A DNA stretch of 64,000 bases from Albula goreensis (Eukaryota; Chordata; Actinopteri; Albuliformes; Albulidae): NCBI GenBank assembly GCA_022829145.1, contig CM040755.1, forward strand, positions 17,150,063 to 17,214,062. The letters are read 5' to 3'. The notes under the pieces are model-generated. The model saw nothing but the letters and a program-made list of their open reading frames with translations. It made no database searches and had not been told where the DNA came from. This document shows positions 40,115 to 54,269 of this stretch, in pieces; the first letter of the stretch is position 1; each line of letters opens with the position of its first letter. The position numbers were made by a program, and so were the translations under genes.

Positions 40115-40435
40115 AGGCGTTTTTGTTGGAAGGAGCACTGTTGAATCCAGCATGACGGGTCACTGTGAAAGAGTCAAAGCGTCTCTTATGCAGGGTGAAC
40201 TCCAGGCCCTGGGAATCGATGCCGTCTGCCAGACGTGCTGGAAAGCTCCATCCTTTCCTCCACTACCTGCGCTGGAGCTCAGCCAGGGTTAATTATAGAG
40301 CGCCATCAAGGTCTTGAGTCACGGAGGATGCAGGGGGCTGTCAGAGTATTGTCATTTTGCCATGTCCGGGACAACAAAGGCGAGAGGATAGGCAGATCAC
40401 CGCATATCAACAGCCTCGTCCATTCAGTTCGATCT
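40115..40435. promoter_or_regulatory. CpG-retaining block in intron 1
   Basis: About 14 CpGs in 320 bases, against a CpG-poor background. It includes GGTTAATTATAG (homeodomain core, 40288-40299) and has no recognisable protein. It reads as a candidate enhancer or conserved element. Confidence 0.3.
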
Positions 40436-41499
40436 CTTGTCTTGGCATCTTAATGTAAACGTTTCTGTCATGTACTATATAACACATATATTTTAAAATA
40501 TTTTCAAACCATGGCTGGCCAAAACCGTGCATGCCAAACCCGTGGATAAGGCGGCCGACTGTATGCCTTGATGTTTGACTGTTGAGTGCCTCTGTGAATC
40601 TAAGAAAGAGGAACGCTTCATAAGGTGAAAGTCAAAGTTGTGCTGAAATGTATTTGACAGAGAGTTACAATGTTGCATAGTACAAATTTAAAACAATTAG
40701 TTTGATGTGTTTTTATTACACAATTCAGTTCTGTGAAAAGCAACTTCTTCCTGTTGAGTGACTGTAAAAGATCAAAATTGCATACACTGACTAAGAAAAA
40801 AAAAACAGATTCAAATCTTATTTTTGAAATGGCCCTCTTCCACCATTGTTATGACCCCATGCAGAACAATTTCCTGAGCTAAATTAGCTTTCACCATACA
40901 CTGAAATGTGTGTAATGTGATGGCCTGATGGTCTGCTGCTGAAATATGAGGAAAGAGAAGGCCATGCCATTGGGGTTAATGATATTCTTCTTTTTCAACA
41001 AGTATCCAGGGATCCTCAACGTCCTTGAAACAGACAGCAGCTAGCGCTGACTTACTTTCGAACCACCAAACCATGCTGCTGTGCTTCAGATGTGTTATGG
41101 AGCACAGTAGCAGTGCTGAACAGCAGAGTGTTTGGGAGTTGTTGAAGGTGTTGGGAGCCTGTACCAGGACTGCGTCACAGCAACACTGGAGTGCTGTGTC
41201 TCTGCCATTCTAAGGAATTAAGTGTTGCAGTGCTGTTGGAATGGGACTGCTGGGACAGGGAAAACCTTGTGTTAGAGAACACAGTGCACAACCCCCTAAG
41301 GCTTTTGCCACCTGTTTGTTTTCACTCTGCCATGTTGAGATCTTAAATACTTTACTGTGCCCACCCCCAGGGAGTGGAGGAGCCAGATTAAACAGTAAAG
41401 GTGACGGAAGAGTTGTAGTTGTCGGAGCAACCGGGGGATTATGATTTATTAATCCGCACTCCTTCAAATTCAAACAAAACCATTTTGGGTTATAGAGCT

Positions 41500-44400
41500 T
41501 TCCCCTGGGGGAGTTATTCTAATGCATGGAGCAACTGGAGATGTTGCGCTTTCCCTGCTTAAACTGGTGGGAATCCATGCTGTCGAGGTAAAAGGGAGAG
41601 GAGAAGTTTTGCTGTGCCAGATGAAGGGTTGCCAATGTTAGGAAGGATGCAGTTTGGTAATCCCACAGAGGGTTTTATTTTTGTCTGCAACCTTGTTTTT
41701 TATTTAAATTATTACTGTTTAAAATGTTGTTTCATGGAAAATGCAGTTCGGCACAAAAAAGGTTTTAACAAATGAGCTTTTAGGACTGAAATTTTGTTCT
41801 TAATTTTTTTTTGGCTCCTATTATGAATCATATTTTACTTGTATACAAACTTAATAAAATACATAATTCTAAATCATAGCAATTTGCTCTCCCTGCTGAA
41901 AGGTATAAATAACTGTGTACAGCACAAATGCAGATGCAAACCAGTACTGCATGAATGCAGCTGTCTAATATTTGCTATAATTGAATCTAGAACTTGGGTG
42001 TGGAGACTAAGGAAGTCCTCAGCAGTGTATTCATAACAAATTTTAATATACAACCGTAAAATAGATTTTCATATAAAATAAGTAATATATGTTTTCATCC
42101 TTGATTATTAATAAGAGAGTTATAGTAAATATTTGTGTTACTAATTAGCTACATGTTGCTACCAGTAGTGGATACTAGATAAAGCGTTTGAACAATAAGC
42201 CGTATTGAGATGGTTGTCCTCATCTACAGGCTGGTTATTTTTGGGGATTTGAATTTAAGAAATTGGGGAACCCCTATGTTATACAATCACTGAAATTTAA
42301 TTGAACGCTATAGTCCTTGGCAAATAGTTTTTGTTTTTCCACAATCAGGTCAGCTCAATGGCAAAGACATGAACAGGACTCCTGCTGTGTCCCCAGGGCT
42401 TGGTTGTTTCGAGCGTTATTTGGATCATCTGCCAGACGTTTTGGCTCATTTTGGCTGCACGGTTGCTCTGCCCACCCCAGCCACTCAGAACAATAACATG
42501 GAAGTACTTTGTTCAGAAGCTTGTGGACCCCCATCACTGCTAAAAAGTTTCAGAGCAATAATTGTTGAGGGTCAGATGTAAATTGTCCATGGAAACAGAG
42601 TAGGAATTTTCACATAAAAATATTTTCTCTTCTAGTTAGTGATAATCAGTTTTCATAGTAATAAAATATTAATGTTGAAAGTGTGCATGTGTGCATACTG
42701 TATTTTATTTTCATTTAGTGTTGTATCTTACATTTACTGCATTCCAGTTAAGTTGGGTATGTGTTATGTATCTGTGATGCGTTACCCAGATTAAAAACTG
42801 AAAATTTCCTTTTACTGATTCCCATCCATCATACACACAGTAGATGATAGTTGTAAAAATATCTCTGTCTGGGTGCTGTAGCTACCTTTACCTTTATTCA
42901 TTTACATAGAGGCTTTGTCCATCCTTTCCTGTGGTTATTATTTACATGTTCTAAAATAAATAATGTTCTGTGTCATAAAATAATGACAACAGCAGTGCAT
43001 TACTGTAGAACTCCCCCTGCAGCCTGGGCAGTAATCTGATCCTGCTGTTGACTGGTGCCCATGCCTTCAAACAGGAACATGAACTCAGTCCCAGAGGGCC
43101 TTGTTTGAGCGTGTCTCTATAAAGTCCCCTCTTTTTCTTCACCCAAATGCATATTTATACCTTATATGTGGGGTTGGTCATTCTTTGATATTTTTGAAAA
43201 GTGCTAGCAATCCCAGCAGACATGTCCCGCTTTTAATGGAGAGCATCATGTACTGTTGTCCCCAGTGCTATCTGTATGGGAACATTAGGAATAATAATTT
43301 CCTGTTGTTCATGTCCTTTTATTCATTTATTTATAAAATTCTTCCATCCATGGGTGCATCAGAATATGCATGTGTTGAGTACAGTACTGTAGTGAAATTA
43401 GGAATTTGAGGAGACAAAGCAAGTTCAAAACATAATTTATGGTAACAAATTGGGGCCAGTACAGTAAACAGCAGCATAATTCATAATTTTTATGATCTAT
43501 AGCAAAGATAATTCTTGCTTTTAATGTAGCATTACATATGAGTCAGTCTACATTAATATGGTGCTTATAAAGATAGTATTAATAAGGTAGTCTGTAATAA
43601 GAAGAAAAATGCTTTCTTAGGAATTATTTCTTCAGGAGCTATCCCATCACCCCTTTCTGCTTGCACCCTCAGGTTTTAAAGTAGGAATACGAATTAGAAA
43701 AGGGCTACCTTTAGACGCTGCTTTTCTTCTTGTGCATTGTATCACAGTAGAAACAGCATTTTTATTATTTGGGGGTGTGAAAGAGGTCAGTCATGGAATA
43801 ATTGGAATAACATAATTGTTATTGTTTTCTCAGGCTGTCAATGTTAGTATTTGAAATTATATTGCATGACCGACTCTGACTTTACTCTGCATCACTGAGT
43901 AGAAGTGTGCACTTTTTGGCCTGTTTGGGCTGTTCACTTTATTACATAATGACCATATTTTTGCCTGGAGCTCATTGCAGTGGGATCATTCTGACTGAAT
44001 GTTTCTCTTTTTCACTCTGTCAGGAATCGAGTCTGAAATGTGAAGTGCAAGAGAACTTGAGTACTCTGGCCCATTAGGTGAATCCAGCTGTCCTTTACCC
44101 AGCAAAGTTTGAATCAAGGAGGGCGGTGATGTCTCTAGTCTACTTTTTTGGAATGTGAAAAGGAATGGCCAGGGGGAACTGGCCATGAAGTTAAGGAAGC
44201 GTACATTCAGAGAGCAGGCAGGAGGGGAGAGAGAGGGAGGTCTTGGTGGAAATGGACATGAATAGATGATCTAAATTAAGAGGAGGCTGTGGACAGAGTT
44301 GCGGCAGATGGAAGTTCAGAGAAAAGTGTTGGCAAAATTGTGCTTGCAGTCTTCTGCCAGTGCTGTGCGCTGTGGAGGACAAGAGGCCAGGCCTTACGCA

Positions 44401-46190
44401 GTGTGATGAGACAGCTGCTTTGCCATGTAGACAAATGGTAACAAGGACACTATGGGCAGAGGAGCTACCTCTGGCAAACTCAGTGCCTTCAAAAACGTTA
44501 AACAATAAATGGGAAAAGTGATACTGATAGAAGAAGATAGAAGAAGAAATACTGATGTACTGAAAAGAGGTATCCCATCTGTCCATGAGATGTCCTGGCA
44601 GCGCTGAAAATAATTTTCCTATCATATGTTGTGAATTGTACTTTGAACCTGTGGATGCAAAATTGATATAATTTTATTTAGACATATACTATCAACAGAA
44701 GCAGTGTACAATACTTTAGAGATTATCCCTTTACACGCATGAATTTAATTGTGCTCAGTATTTACTCTGGGTCAGGGGTTTCTTAACTCTGTCCTAAGCA
44801 TCCACTTTTTATGCTGTTTTTTTTTTTTTTTTTTTTTTTTTTTTTCAAAATCACAATCCGGACTTTAGGAAAAATCAGATCAACGAATACATTAATATTC
44901 TGTTCTTTGTTGCAAGTGATTCCTTTTAAGAGTTGTTCTTTTTTATGAGAAAACTATGCAATGCCAGGTGAAACAACCAGGTTCCTAATTGTTCTATGGT
45001 TTGACACCTGGTCACTGAAGTGTAACCATTGGGGGAAAATGAGGAGTTCAAAGTCAAAGCAATTGACAGTGAGCCAGTCCTTTTAAAATGGGTTTAAGAA
45101 AAAATATAGAAGACTGAAACACATGTCTCTGACAACATTAACTGATAAAGAGGCTGGCTGTGTTAAAAAGGTAGCACACACCGTGGGTCCCAGGACTGAG
45201 ACTGAGAAGCCCAGCTGTGCGTGAACTTATTCTTGTGTATTTTGTGTTCTGGATTAAATACAGGATCATTGCTGAACGTTTCTCCAGTGATACATTCACA
45301 GCAAGCAATATTTCCATTTATTTGCATTCAAAGCAAAAGAGAATGCAAGTGCACTGTTATTATACTCTAGGGTGATTTATTTCTTATTTTAGTGGCAGAA
45401 AGCAGTGAGGTCATGCGGCTGTTTATTGGGCTTGCATTACAGGAGTATGAGTTGTTGTCATGCAACCACGTCGCCTCTGGTTCAGCTCCGGGGGTGATCA
45501 TAGAGCAAGGTGCTACACTCAGTGGATGAACTAAAGACACACTTGCATAAATGAATGATAATAACAAAGATGTCCCACTGAATCCAGGCATATGCCGAGG
45601 TAAACATACTTCATTGTGGAGAGATAAATGTAGGTGTAATCATTTTCTAATGCTGTGACAGTTATGCCTGGGTAAAATAATGGTCAGTGGTACTGTTAAT
45701 GTACTTCCTGACTATGAACACTACTTCATAAACACTGAAGCTCTTCAGTAATTATGATAGCTGTGGCAAGGCAGTTATATGATTAGAAATCCCAAGTGAA
45801 ATGATGGAACAGTTTGGTCCACCAAAAAAGGCTACTATATCCTGACCTGGGAGCAAACCTTTCTTGGCTATTTGTCTATTATGGAAGGGTAAAATAACCA
45901 TATATTGTGATAATTGATATACTAAATTGTTATAACTGTAGGCTATATTGGTATTGTTACCACAGCCCATTTTAGCAATGTTTTGTGTAAAGAAGAATGC
46001 ATTTGTAACACTGAGCAATGGCTTTGTAATACAATCAAAATAGAAAATGTGCAAATGTCTGTGTAGCCACTTAGCTGTCATTTTTCATACTGAAAATATA
46101 TGAATGGAATAAATTATGTGTATTTTAAAGAAAATGTGTTTACGATTAAGAGTTCTCTTAACCATAAACACATTAGAAATGCGTATAGCT
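41500..46190. other. Intron 1 stretch without recognised elements
   Basis: AT-rich sequence with a long poly-T at 44817-44845. The longest frame (44191-44625, minus, 144 codons) has no domain I recognise and is probably a chance frame. Confidence 0.5.
44817..44845. repeat. Poly-T run, 29 bp
   Basis: Uninterrupted T run. It directly follows a short stretch (44773-44795) that resembles the end of a hAT-type element. Confidence 0.9.
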
Positions 46191-46205
46191 TGTCATGGTC
46201 ATAGT

Positions 46206-46572
46206 TTGGGCCGCACCTAACAAGTATTTTCATTATCATTTAATCTGCCTATTATTTTCTCGATTAATTATGTGGCGTGTACAACATCAGAAAACTGTGA
46301 AAAATGCCCATTACAGTTACCTAGAGCACAAGGTGACATCATTAAATGTCTTGTTTTGATTGACCAAAAGTCCAAAAGCCCAAAATGCTCAAATTACTAT
46401 GATGTAAAACAAAGAAAAACAACAAATTCTCACATTTGAGAACATAGAACCATCACATTTTTGGCATTGTTACTTCAAAAATGACTTAAACAATTATTCA
46501 TCATCAAAATAGTTGGCGATTAATTTTCTTTTGATTGACTAATCGATTAATCGACTAAACCATGCATCTCTA
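46206..46572. mobile_element. Common fish interspersed repeat (GGGCTGCAACTAACGA-type), probable hAT-group non-autonomous element, 367 bp
   Basis: The sequence starts TTGGGCCGCACCTAACAAG and contains ATTATTTTCTCGATTAAT, AGAAAACTGTGAAAAATGCC, TTTTTGGCATTGTTACTTC and ACTAATCGATTAATCGACTA in the order of a repeat I know from many fish introns. It ends ATGCATCTCTA. Exact 8-bp copies of GTCATAGT flank it (46198-46205 and 46573-46580). The terminal inverted repeats are weak. The family assignment is from memory, while the flanking duplication is seen directly. It has no coding capacity. Confidence 0.8.
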
Positions 46573-46580
46573 GTCATAGT

Positions 46581-49500
46581 CTGAAGTTGAATATCGCCCA
46601 TTTCACCAGTGGATTGTCTTACTGTCCATCAGAGCACCATTAGCTACCTAGGATTATTGTCAAAAACCTAGTGGACAAGATGGTTTTTGTGTTTTATAAA
46701 AGGGGAAATAATATATAAGCTATGGCTATGTATATGTATACGATCATATTAGAGGGATTTCGTATTTGTGAAACTCTGGATGTGGAACTGTGTCTACAGG
46801 AGTTTGAGGACTGTAATTGATTTAAAGTGACACTTGACAGGACTGTCCGGGAGAAATACAGGAATAATGTTGAGAGTGCTGAGAACACCCAGCTGTTCTC
46901 TGTCCTTCCCAACAGTCTCCATACCCCTCCATCCACACCCACACACAAACACACATGCATACCACTCTGCTAATCCATTCCCATATCCCCTCAATTGCTT
47001 CCAAGATATTCTCTGAGTCAATATATGTGTAGTTACCATGTTTATTTTCTTAGCTCAAAACATCAGTAGTAAACAACTTATTTTTGTAGTTTAAGATGCT
47101 AGAATGGATATTTGCCATAGGTCTCAGTAAATAAACAGCCCTTCCCAATGTTTGTCTTATAAACCAATCAATCCATTTTTTTAACCATTAGTGTGTGAAA
47201 AAACTATGCAGTCAATCTACTTTCTTTTGGCCACAGTTTGAAAATACCCAAGGACTAAACTGAGATGTATTTTAGCAAAATAAACAGGAAAGAAACAGGT
47301 TCATTTTCCCAGTGACTGCACATGTTGTGAGAAATAATCCCTTGCTCATCTCTGGACCTATTCTTTTATGAATTGGAAATATAGATTATATGGATATTAT
47401 CAATATGGTGCAATTCATACTATAGAAATGTCAATATATATAAATGGCCTATGAACCTTTGGTGGTATCAAGTGGTGTCACATGGTCATACTTTATTAAA
47501 AGATGGTTTATTCTGTAATAAACTATGTCAAGAGATTGTTACTGCTCGTTCTATGTGAATTTAAAAAGTTGATAAATATTAAGTGGCCAGGAAATAACTT
47601 GAATTTTGAAATTTGATACTATAACTGTGTGTTTTGTAGCTATATGTTTTTTTTTATTTAACTATTGTACTGTTAAAAAACACTATAGCCTGTATTACTG
47701 TTATACTATTGTCCAACAGCCTAGCTAGGCACAAATGTGGCCTTAAAATAAATCCAAAAACCATAAATATGCATTTGTTTATTAATTCACTATTGTTTTT
47801 TAGAGTCTGTCCTCATCTGGGGCATGTCCCAGCAGTTGCTTTGGGTTACCTTGTGTTAGAGAGGGTTAAGTCTCATTCAGGCAAATTCACAGTGAATGCT
47901 TATTGTCTGCCTTGCTGAGTACAGAGAGAGATGGTGATTGATTGCTGTTGTTCTGTTATTAAGGGTCTCTATCTTTGTCCTCAGGCAGGTCAGACTTTAC
48001 CCTCTTCCCTTTGTTTCCAGTCTAAGGGAAGATCCCCATTCCCAGTGCCACTTGGTCCTCCTACTGGAAACTGTCTGTAGCAGCCATTGAGTCACAATGA
48101 CAGTGGTTCCTGTTACTTGATTTCACAGTGGTTTTTTTGAGTGGAATGCTTGGGATTGTTCAAGGCCTAGTTTAATGCATTTTGGGAGTCCCACTCTACT
48201 ATGACCCTCCGTATACAGGATTCAGCTCTCTGAGATATGGCCATTTTTTTGGTATTGTATTTTTTGGGCCCATTCCATATATATCTTTACCTTCTTGAAC
48301 ATGACCAGTTGCCGAATCCTAAAGAAATAGTTTTTTTCTATTTCTTAAATGCTCTCTCACAGTCTGAAAATCATGACTGTACTGCACAGTAAATCTTTCA
48401 GCATGCAGCGCTAGGTCTTTTCCTGCAAGCAGGACACTTGACATGTTTACAAACTGTGAGCTGTTTTTGTTTCTGTTTGGTCAGACCTTGAGACTGTCAA
48501 ATGTTCTCCTGTAAAGTGTACATAAAAATATACCAGTTTGTGTATCTCACAACCTCCATATTATGTGTCAGATCACTTTTAAGCACTCTGGTGGAAACAA
48601 CAAGTTGAATGCTCTTCTTAGGTCTCTGAATTTTGCAAACTCCCATGATGAGTGCAGGGACAATGCAGTCAAATATACTTTTTTATAAAAACCAACATGT
48701 AGTTACATGTGATGTTCCTGCCACTGTTATGCTGAAGTTCCTTAACCAGAAGTCTTTTGTTCAAGAATTCAGCTACAAAAAAGAATCGGTTGGTATTGAT
48801 AGGAAGACACACAGAGGGCCCTGTGTTACATTCAGTTCTAAGCGGCAAGTATCTAAATGCAAGTTGCTTTGCAAGTGTCGTAAAGATGCAATTCATTTTC
48901 CACACACACACTCTTATAATAGCAAACAAACTTACAATAGTTTGGACAGGTTGGGCATAAGATGAGGTGTGGTCAGGTGCATTGTTGGCATACTTCTATT
49001 TTGTTCATGAAATCTACTGCTTTAATACCAATCTAAACTAGGTCTAACCTAATGTTAAAGTTATTTATTGATATTTTAAAAGACTGTGCTCCTCCTGTGG
49101 TGACTCATGGTGTGCACACACTCTCTGTTTCATACAGACCTGTGCCATGTATGAAAGACTGCATTTTTTCTTGCTGTATATATTGTGTGTATTGCGAAGT
49201 ATATGTTTAGAAAATATGTGTTACAATCCCATGTCATAACATTTATGTGCATGTAATCATTCCACTTCAGTTAAGTCAAAAAAGGCACATGTTTGGGATT
49301 TAATTATTCTGCAGTTCAGGTTACTCCACTGCCTGAGTTGTATTGTATGCAAGTAAAAATGAGTTAGTTGTGATGTCTGTGATGAAATTGACATGAAAAT
49401 ATACTGATTCTGAATAATTTATTGATTGTAATTGTTACTTACATCTGCATTGACTTAGCTGTAGAAAATAGGCTACTCCTATTGTATAGCGGTAGAACTT

Positions 49501-52004
49501 TAGTCAATAATCAAGCAAACAGTAAGTGGAATCTCATTAGGTTATTCATTATTTTTTGGCTTTCTGTGTTCTTCCATTATTATGACCTGTTATTTATGGC
49601 CTATTTTGAACCTCCTGAGGAAGGGGCAAGGTGTAGAAGGGTAACTACATGAACTGGCCACTCAGTCATGTTGTTGACCTCTTGTGAGGGTCTTGTTTTC
49701 CCTCATAGTTTCCTTTTTTATGATCTTTGCATCAGAAATGTAACTGCTGTGTCACCACAAATATAGGAAGCAAAAAACTTAAATTCAAGTTGATTTATGC
49801 TTTCCCATTTTTGTTGCTTTCTATATCCCCTTCTCAATGCAAAAACCTAAGTAGAAGCACAACTTCTCCACCTTGCTGCACCTGCATTGTGTATGCATTC
49901 AGAATACAGTGGACATGTATTGATGAGGATACAACAACGCTCTCTGACCGTTTAAGCAATAATAACTCAGTAATAATAACTCCTCTGGGTGTTACAGTAA
50001 CCTATCACTGTGCAGAAAACATATGTTGCCAATGCATATAAAATAGCATATGTTCATGGAAAAATGTAGTGGCAAATTTTTTTAATACAAATTAGACTTA
50101 ATATGCCTCTTTCTTACAAAGTGATGTCGTTCGTTTTGTTTATGCTTTGCCCAGAACAAACCTATATCTAATTAAGCCTTAAAGATATTTGTACTGGCAA
50201 TTTTGCTCCAACTTAATCTAAAGAGCAAAAATGAATTTGGACACACCCTGAATTCACTTGTCCGATGTGCTGCAGTCCATATGGACTAAGATCATTAAAA
50301 TATAGCCCAGAGTGTTCTGTCTCCTCCATGAGAAATTGTCTGTTACTTACCCAGCTCAAACTATCATGACTGAGACTCTACTGTTGTCTCTATATTTTTC
50401 TCCAACTGAGGTTATATTGTGTGTTTATGGTTTCTGTCATGTTACTTGTATGTTTTTCAGTTTAACAATGATATGGTCCATCACCATCAACACCAATGGC
50501 TGCAGTATTGGGCATGCAAAATGTGATGAAATTCCTTAATTTGAATGTTGCATGAGCAATGTCATTAGCTGTTATCCTCTGCCTCTTTCAGATGTGATTC
50601 AGAAAAATAAAAACATAAATAAATTAAAATGAGTTGCTATTTCTCTCTCCTCTCATATGCTCATCTTTAATGAGATAGAGAACAGTTCAGAAGAAAGATC
50701 TCAAGGCAATTTGATGCCCGGCAGGGACTGGAGTATTTATAGTGAAAAATGTTTACCAGACTAAAGTCACCAGGGCAGGGCTTTTCATTAACTCCTGAAC
50801 CAGTGTCAAGTGTAAAGGCCATGAGCAGTCCTCTGGGTTTGTCCTCAAAAGCTCCCATGTCTACACCTTTCAAATGGCTTGGATTCCCCATAAGACCCTC
50901 TTCTGTGCTTTCAGGCAAGTTTTTGGTTCCGCAAAACAGGCACAAAAGTGGGCGCTATATTTCACTGATTTAAAAATAAAACATCAACACGATCAAAAGC
51001 ATTTTTTTGTTTAATGTGTAGACTTGGGCCAGTGCTCCAAACACTGCATAATTCATGCTCTGGTACACGCTATGTCTAATGAGCGTCTGATGGCACTTTT
51101 ATTTGGGGCGGCTGAAATCAGCATGTGACCCCCATGCGCTGGGAGCGCAGGGCTGGGAATTACCCTCAAACTGGAGCTCTTAACAAATTCAGGGTCCTCT
51201 AAAAATTCCTCATGAGCAGATTCCTGCTTTCAGTGTGTGTGGCAAACACTGTCCTTCTCCATAGCTACTGTGGCTCTTATTAAACTTCTGAATGCACATA
51301 TGGGCATTTAATTCTGCTTCGATATAGAAAGGGGTGTCTTGTTAATGGGTGTAGTGTAATGTATTGGTTAATGTGTTAACCGTGTTCTATAGCACTGCTT
51401 GCAGGTATTTAATGAAAATGAAAAAAGCCAATCCAAACCAAACCAAATCCAAACATTCTAGATATTGATTGTTAAGCCGCTGCATTACATAAAGATACAT
51501 TACACAAAAAGGTTGTGTCAGGCCAAAAACACAATACAATACCCCATTGAAAATCTTGTTCTGAGAAATCCAATCTGAATAACTGTTTTGGTGGCATGTG
51601 ATACTGTTTAAGTATGTTCTTAAACAGTATCAAAGTATGTTTACATTTAATTGCATATCCTCAAAGTGATATATTCACTATTAACCCAGCCAAACACAAA
51701 TTCCTGAGCGTGTTCTCAGTTTATGCGGGAGCTGAGCTCAATGTAATGTACACCATGAACATTGTAATCAGCAGGAGCAACAAATAAAGATTATCTCTGC
51801 AGGAGGCAGTCATTTTGTAAGGAAACACAAATCCCAGGCCTAAGTGTTCATATTAATACTGTCACTTTTAAATATGCCTCGCATACTTAGAGTATTTAAC
51901 ATGTTTCCTTCATTTGTGTATCAAAAGCTCAATATAACATATTGGTGCTGAAGGGCTTCAATTAGAGACTTTAAAATAGTGTGTAATTGGAGTCATATGT
52001 TGCC
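46581..52004. other. Intron 1 stretch without recognised elements
   Basis: AT-rich sequence with short frames only. A CpG-retaining spot of about five CpGs lies at 51065-51150. Confidence 0.5.
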
Positions 52005-52260
52005 TCCAGTCGCTGAACGAGCGCATTTAAAGCTGTTAAAGGAGCCCTTGCTAACGCGTGCGGGGCTGTGATAGAGAGAGGAGCAGGAGTTCAAAGTCAC
52101 TTTAATGACTCTGTGGCCACGTCTCACCTCAGCCCCACTGGTAGACCAGACTGATAGAGGAAAGTGCCCTGGGCCGGCAAATCAACTGAGAGAGACACAG
52201 CAGAGACATCCAATCACACGCCCGCGGACTCAGACTCTGGCACGCACGCACGCACGCATA
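52005..52260. promoter_or_regulatory. CpG-retaining block ending in a (CGCA)n repeat
   Basis: Includes ACGCGTGCGG near 52053 and CCCGCGGAC near 52220, with at least 12 CpGs outside the terminal CGCA repeat (52241-52258). A long compound microsatellite follows immediately. No protein is recognised. Confidence 0.3.
52241..52258. repeat. (CGCA)n tetranucleotide repeat
   Basis: Four to five CGCA units, followed by CT- and CA-rich degenerate repeats up to the long CA tract. Confidence 0.85.
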
Positions 52261-52426
52261 CATGCAAAGACAGAGAAACATAGACACTACAGTGCCCATC
52301 TCTTTCTGTCTCTGTGTCTGTCACTGTCTCTGTCTCTGTCCCTCTCTCTTTCTCCCTCTCTTACACAAACACACACACATACTCAGACACACAATTATAT
52401 ACAGTTCTCTCTCACTCTGTCTCTGT

Positions 52427-52543
<117 letters not shown>

Positions 52544-53342
52544 TAATCTATCCGTATTTCTCTCTTTTTATAACTCTTTTTCACACATGCAGATTAGCTA
52601 TTAGTGTGTCTGGGCAGTGTGACTATCTCCCACAAGAAGCCAAATGCAGTAGAATGAATGGCATATAGGCACTGATTTTAGGACTGGTAGCTATGCTTAT
52701 GACTTAATGTGACAAATGTCCAGACACATTCATTCAGTCTGTAGGTAAGTTGTGCTAATTAGAATTAATGAGAGCCAAGATGCTGTGACATGCCAAATAA
52801 GGTTGCTGGAAAGCATAACTTATGTATGCACTAAATGCCTCAAGTAAGGAAATGTGGGAGAGTGACACCTGAATCACTGAATTAAGTCAAACAGTTTGGC
52901 CATTCTATTTGAGAGGAGCCAGTCATCATGGGTGCATTTGGAGGAAACTGTGATTTAAATTTGAAATTTGTATTGTGTGTGACATTAATAACAGTCTGCC
53001 TAAGCTGAAGCTGTGTTTTTAATTGTTTTGGTTCTGTATGTTATAAGGATATATATTGTGCAGTAGCTGTGCACTGTGAACAGTTCTGTGCATTCAGCAG
53101 AGCACGACAGCTATATACCACTGAAGGTGAACTTCAGGGTCCAAACCTGTCAGCATCAATAACCACCAACTAAAAAGCAATAATCCACCCACATGTTGCA
53201 GCTGGGCAACCAAATAAAATGGGAAAAAAGGAAAAAAGTAGCAACCCACCCCTCATAAGCTTCAGCTTCAGGGTATAATCACCCCTCTCCGGATAAAAAA
53301 GACACAAAGGCACACTCCTGTGTAGAGATAACCCTGGAAAAA

Positions 53343-53356
53343 AGCAGGGGGCGACA
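53343..53356 (+). promoter_or_regulatory. Partial CTCF-like site
   Basis: AGCAGGGGGCGACA carries the CAGGGGGCG core of the CTCF motif but lacks the leading CCA. It sits at the edge of a CpG-retaining block (53400-53735). Confidence 0.3.
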
Positions 53357-53399
53357 CTGGGTCATGACCGAAATCTGCCCCCCACAACCACCACCAGCA

Positions 53400-53735
53400 C
53401 TGTTGCTGCTGTGTTTAAAGCCGGCCCGCGGACAGATCTAAGGTATACCCCCACAGAAGCAGCCCTGAACCGGACCCCCTCCGCATAGATTAGAGGAGCT
53501 GCCCCATCTGAGCGCTGGCAGCCTCATGAATGTTTCATTACAATGCTCTGATGTGCGCCCAGAGAGCCTAGTTAAATCCTCCCAACTCCACTGCTGCAAG
53601 CCAGGCCGCTTCTGCGCCGCTCCCTCTTATTGATATGGGGTTCAAGACACCGTCCGGCAGCTGCAGATATTGAAATGGGAGAGGGCTATAGCTTCGCTTT
53701 TTTGCCCCCCTCCTCTTTTGCAAGGTAGAGACGAA
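53400..53735. promoter_or_regulatory. CpG-retaining, GC-rich block in intron 1
   Basis: About 14 CpGs in 335 bases, including GCCGGCCCGCGG near 53420 and GCGCCGCTCC near 53614. No coding frame is recognised. It may be an enhancer or an unannotated non-coding exon. Confidence 0.35.
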
Positions 53736-54269
53736 TAGGATTAGAACTCTCAAACATCTGGCAGTGCTGAATCTCAACAACCCTTTTTATTGAAAACCTG
53801 TCAGCTCTCCTTTCCTTCTGAAGTCATCAGCATTTTGTAGCAGTTTGCATACAGAACTGCCTCAGATCCTGTCCTGCTGTCTCCTTTTTCCCACTCTGCT
53901 GGGTGCTTTGAAATTTCTCCTGTAGGTACTGTACATCATTTTACTTGGTACAAATTTAACCGTAATTAGGCCACTCTTATTTTCCACAGTAAACAAAAAT
54001 TAAATTCTCCACCATTCTCTACCATGGTTAAAGATCATACTTTATTATAAACATAACATAGTATCTGCTAATGTGTTTTGGAGTAAGTTCCTCTTACAGT
54101 GTGGAGTTGGTTCTCATTTGAGAGACTTTAAGTGCCAAGTCAAGGTGCAGAGCAACACCCCAGACCTTGTGTGTCACAATCTTACAAAAAAAAAAAAAAC
54201 TTACAAAGCCCTGAAAATGATGTGAGAGAGTTTTATATTGTGATATTTTAATGTAATACTACACACTAT

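Noticed and set aside
44191..44625. 144-codon minus-strand frame
   Set aside because: No known motif. It is rich in Ser, His and Leu, as expected from random translation of this composition.
44773..44795. CAGGGGTTTCTTAACTCTGTCC, similar to the end of a hAT-type MITE
   Set aside because: No opposite terminus or target duplication was found. It is at best a fragment next to poly-T.
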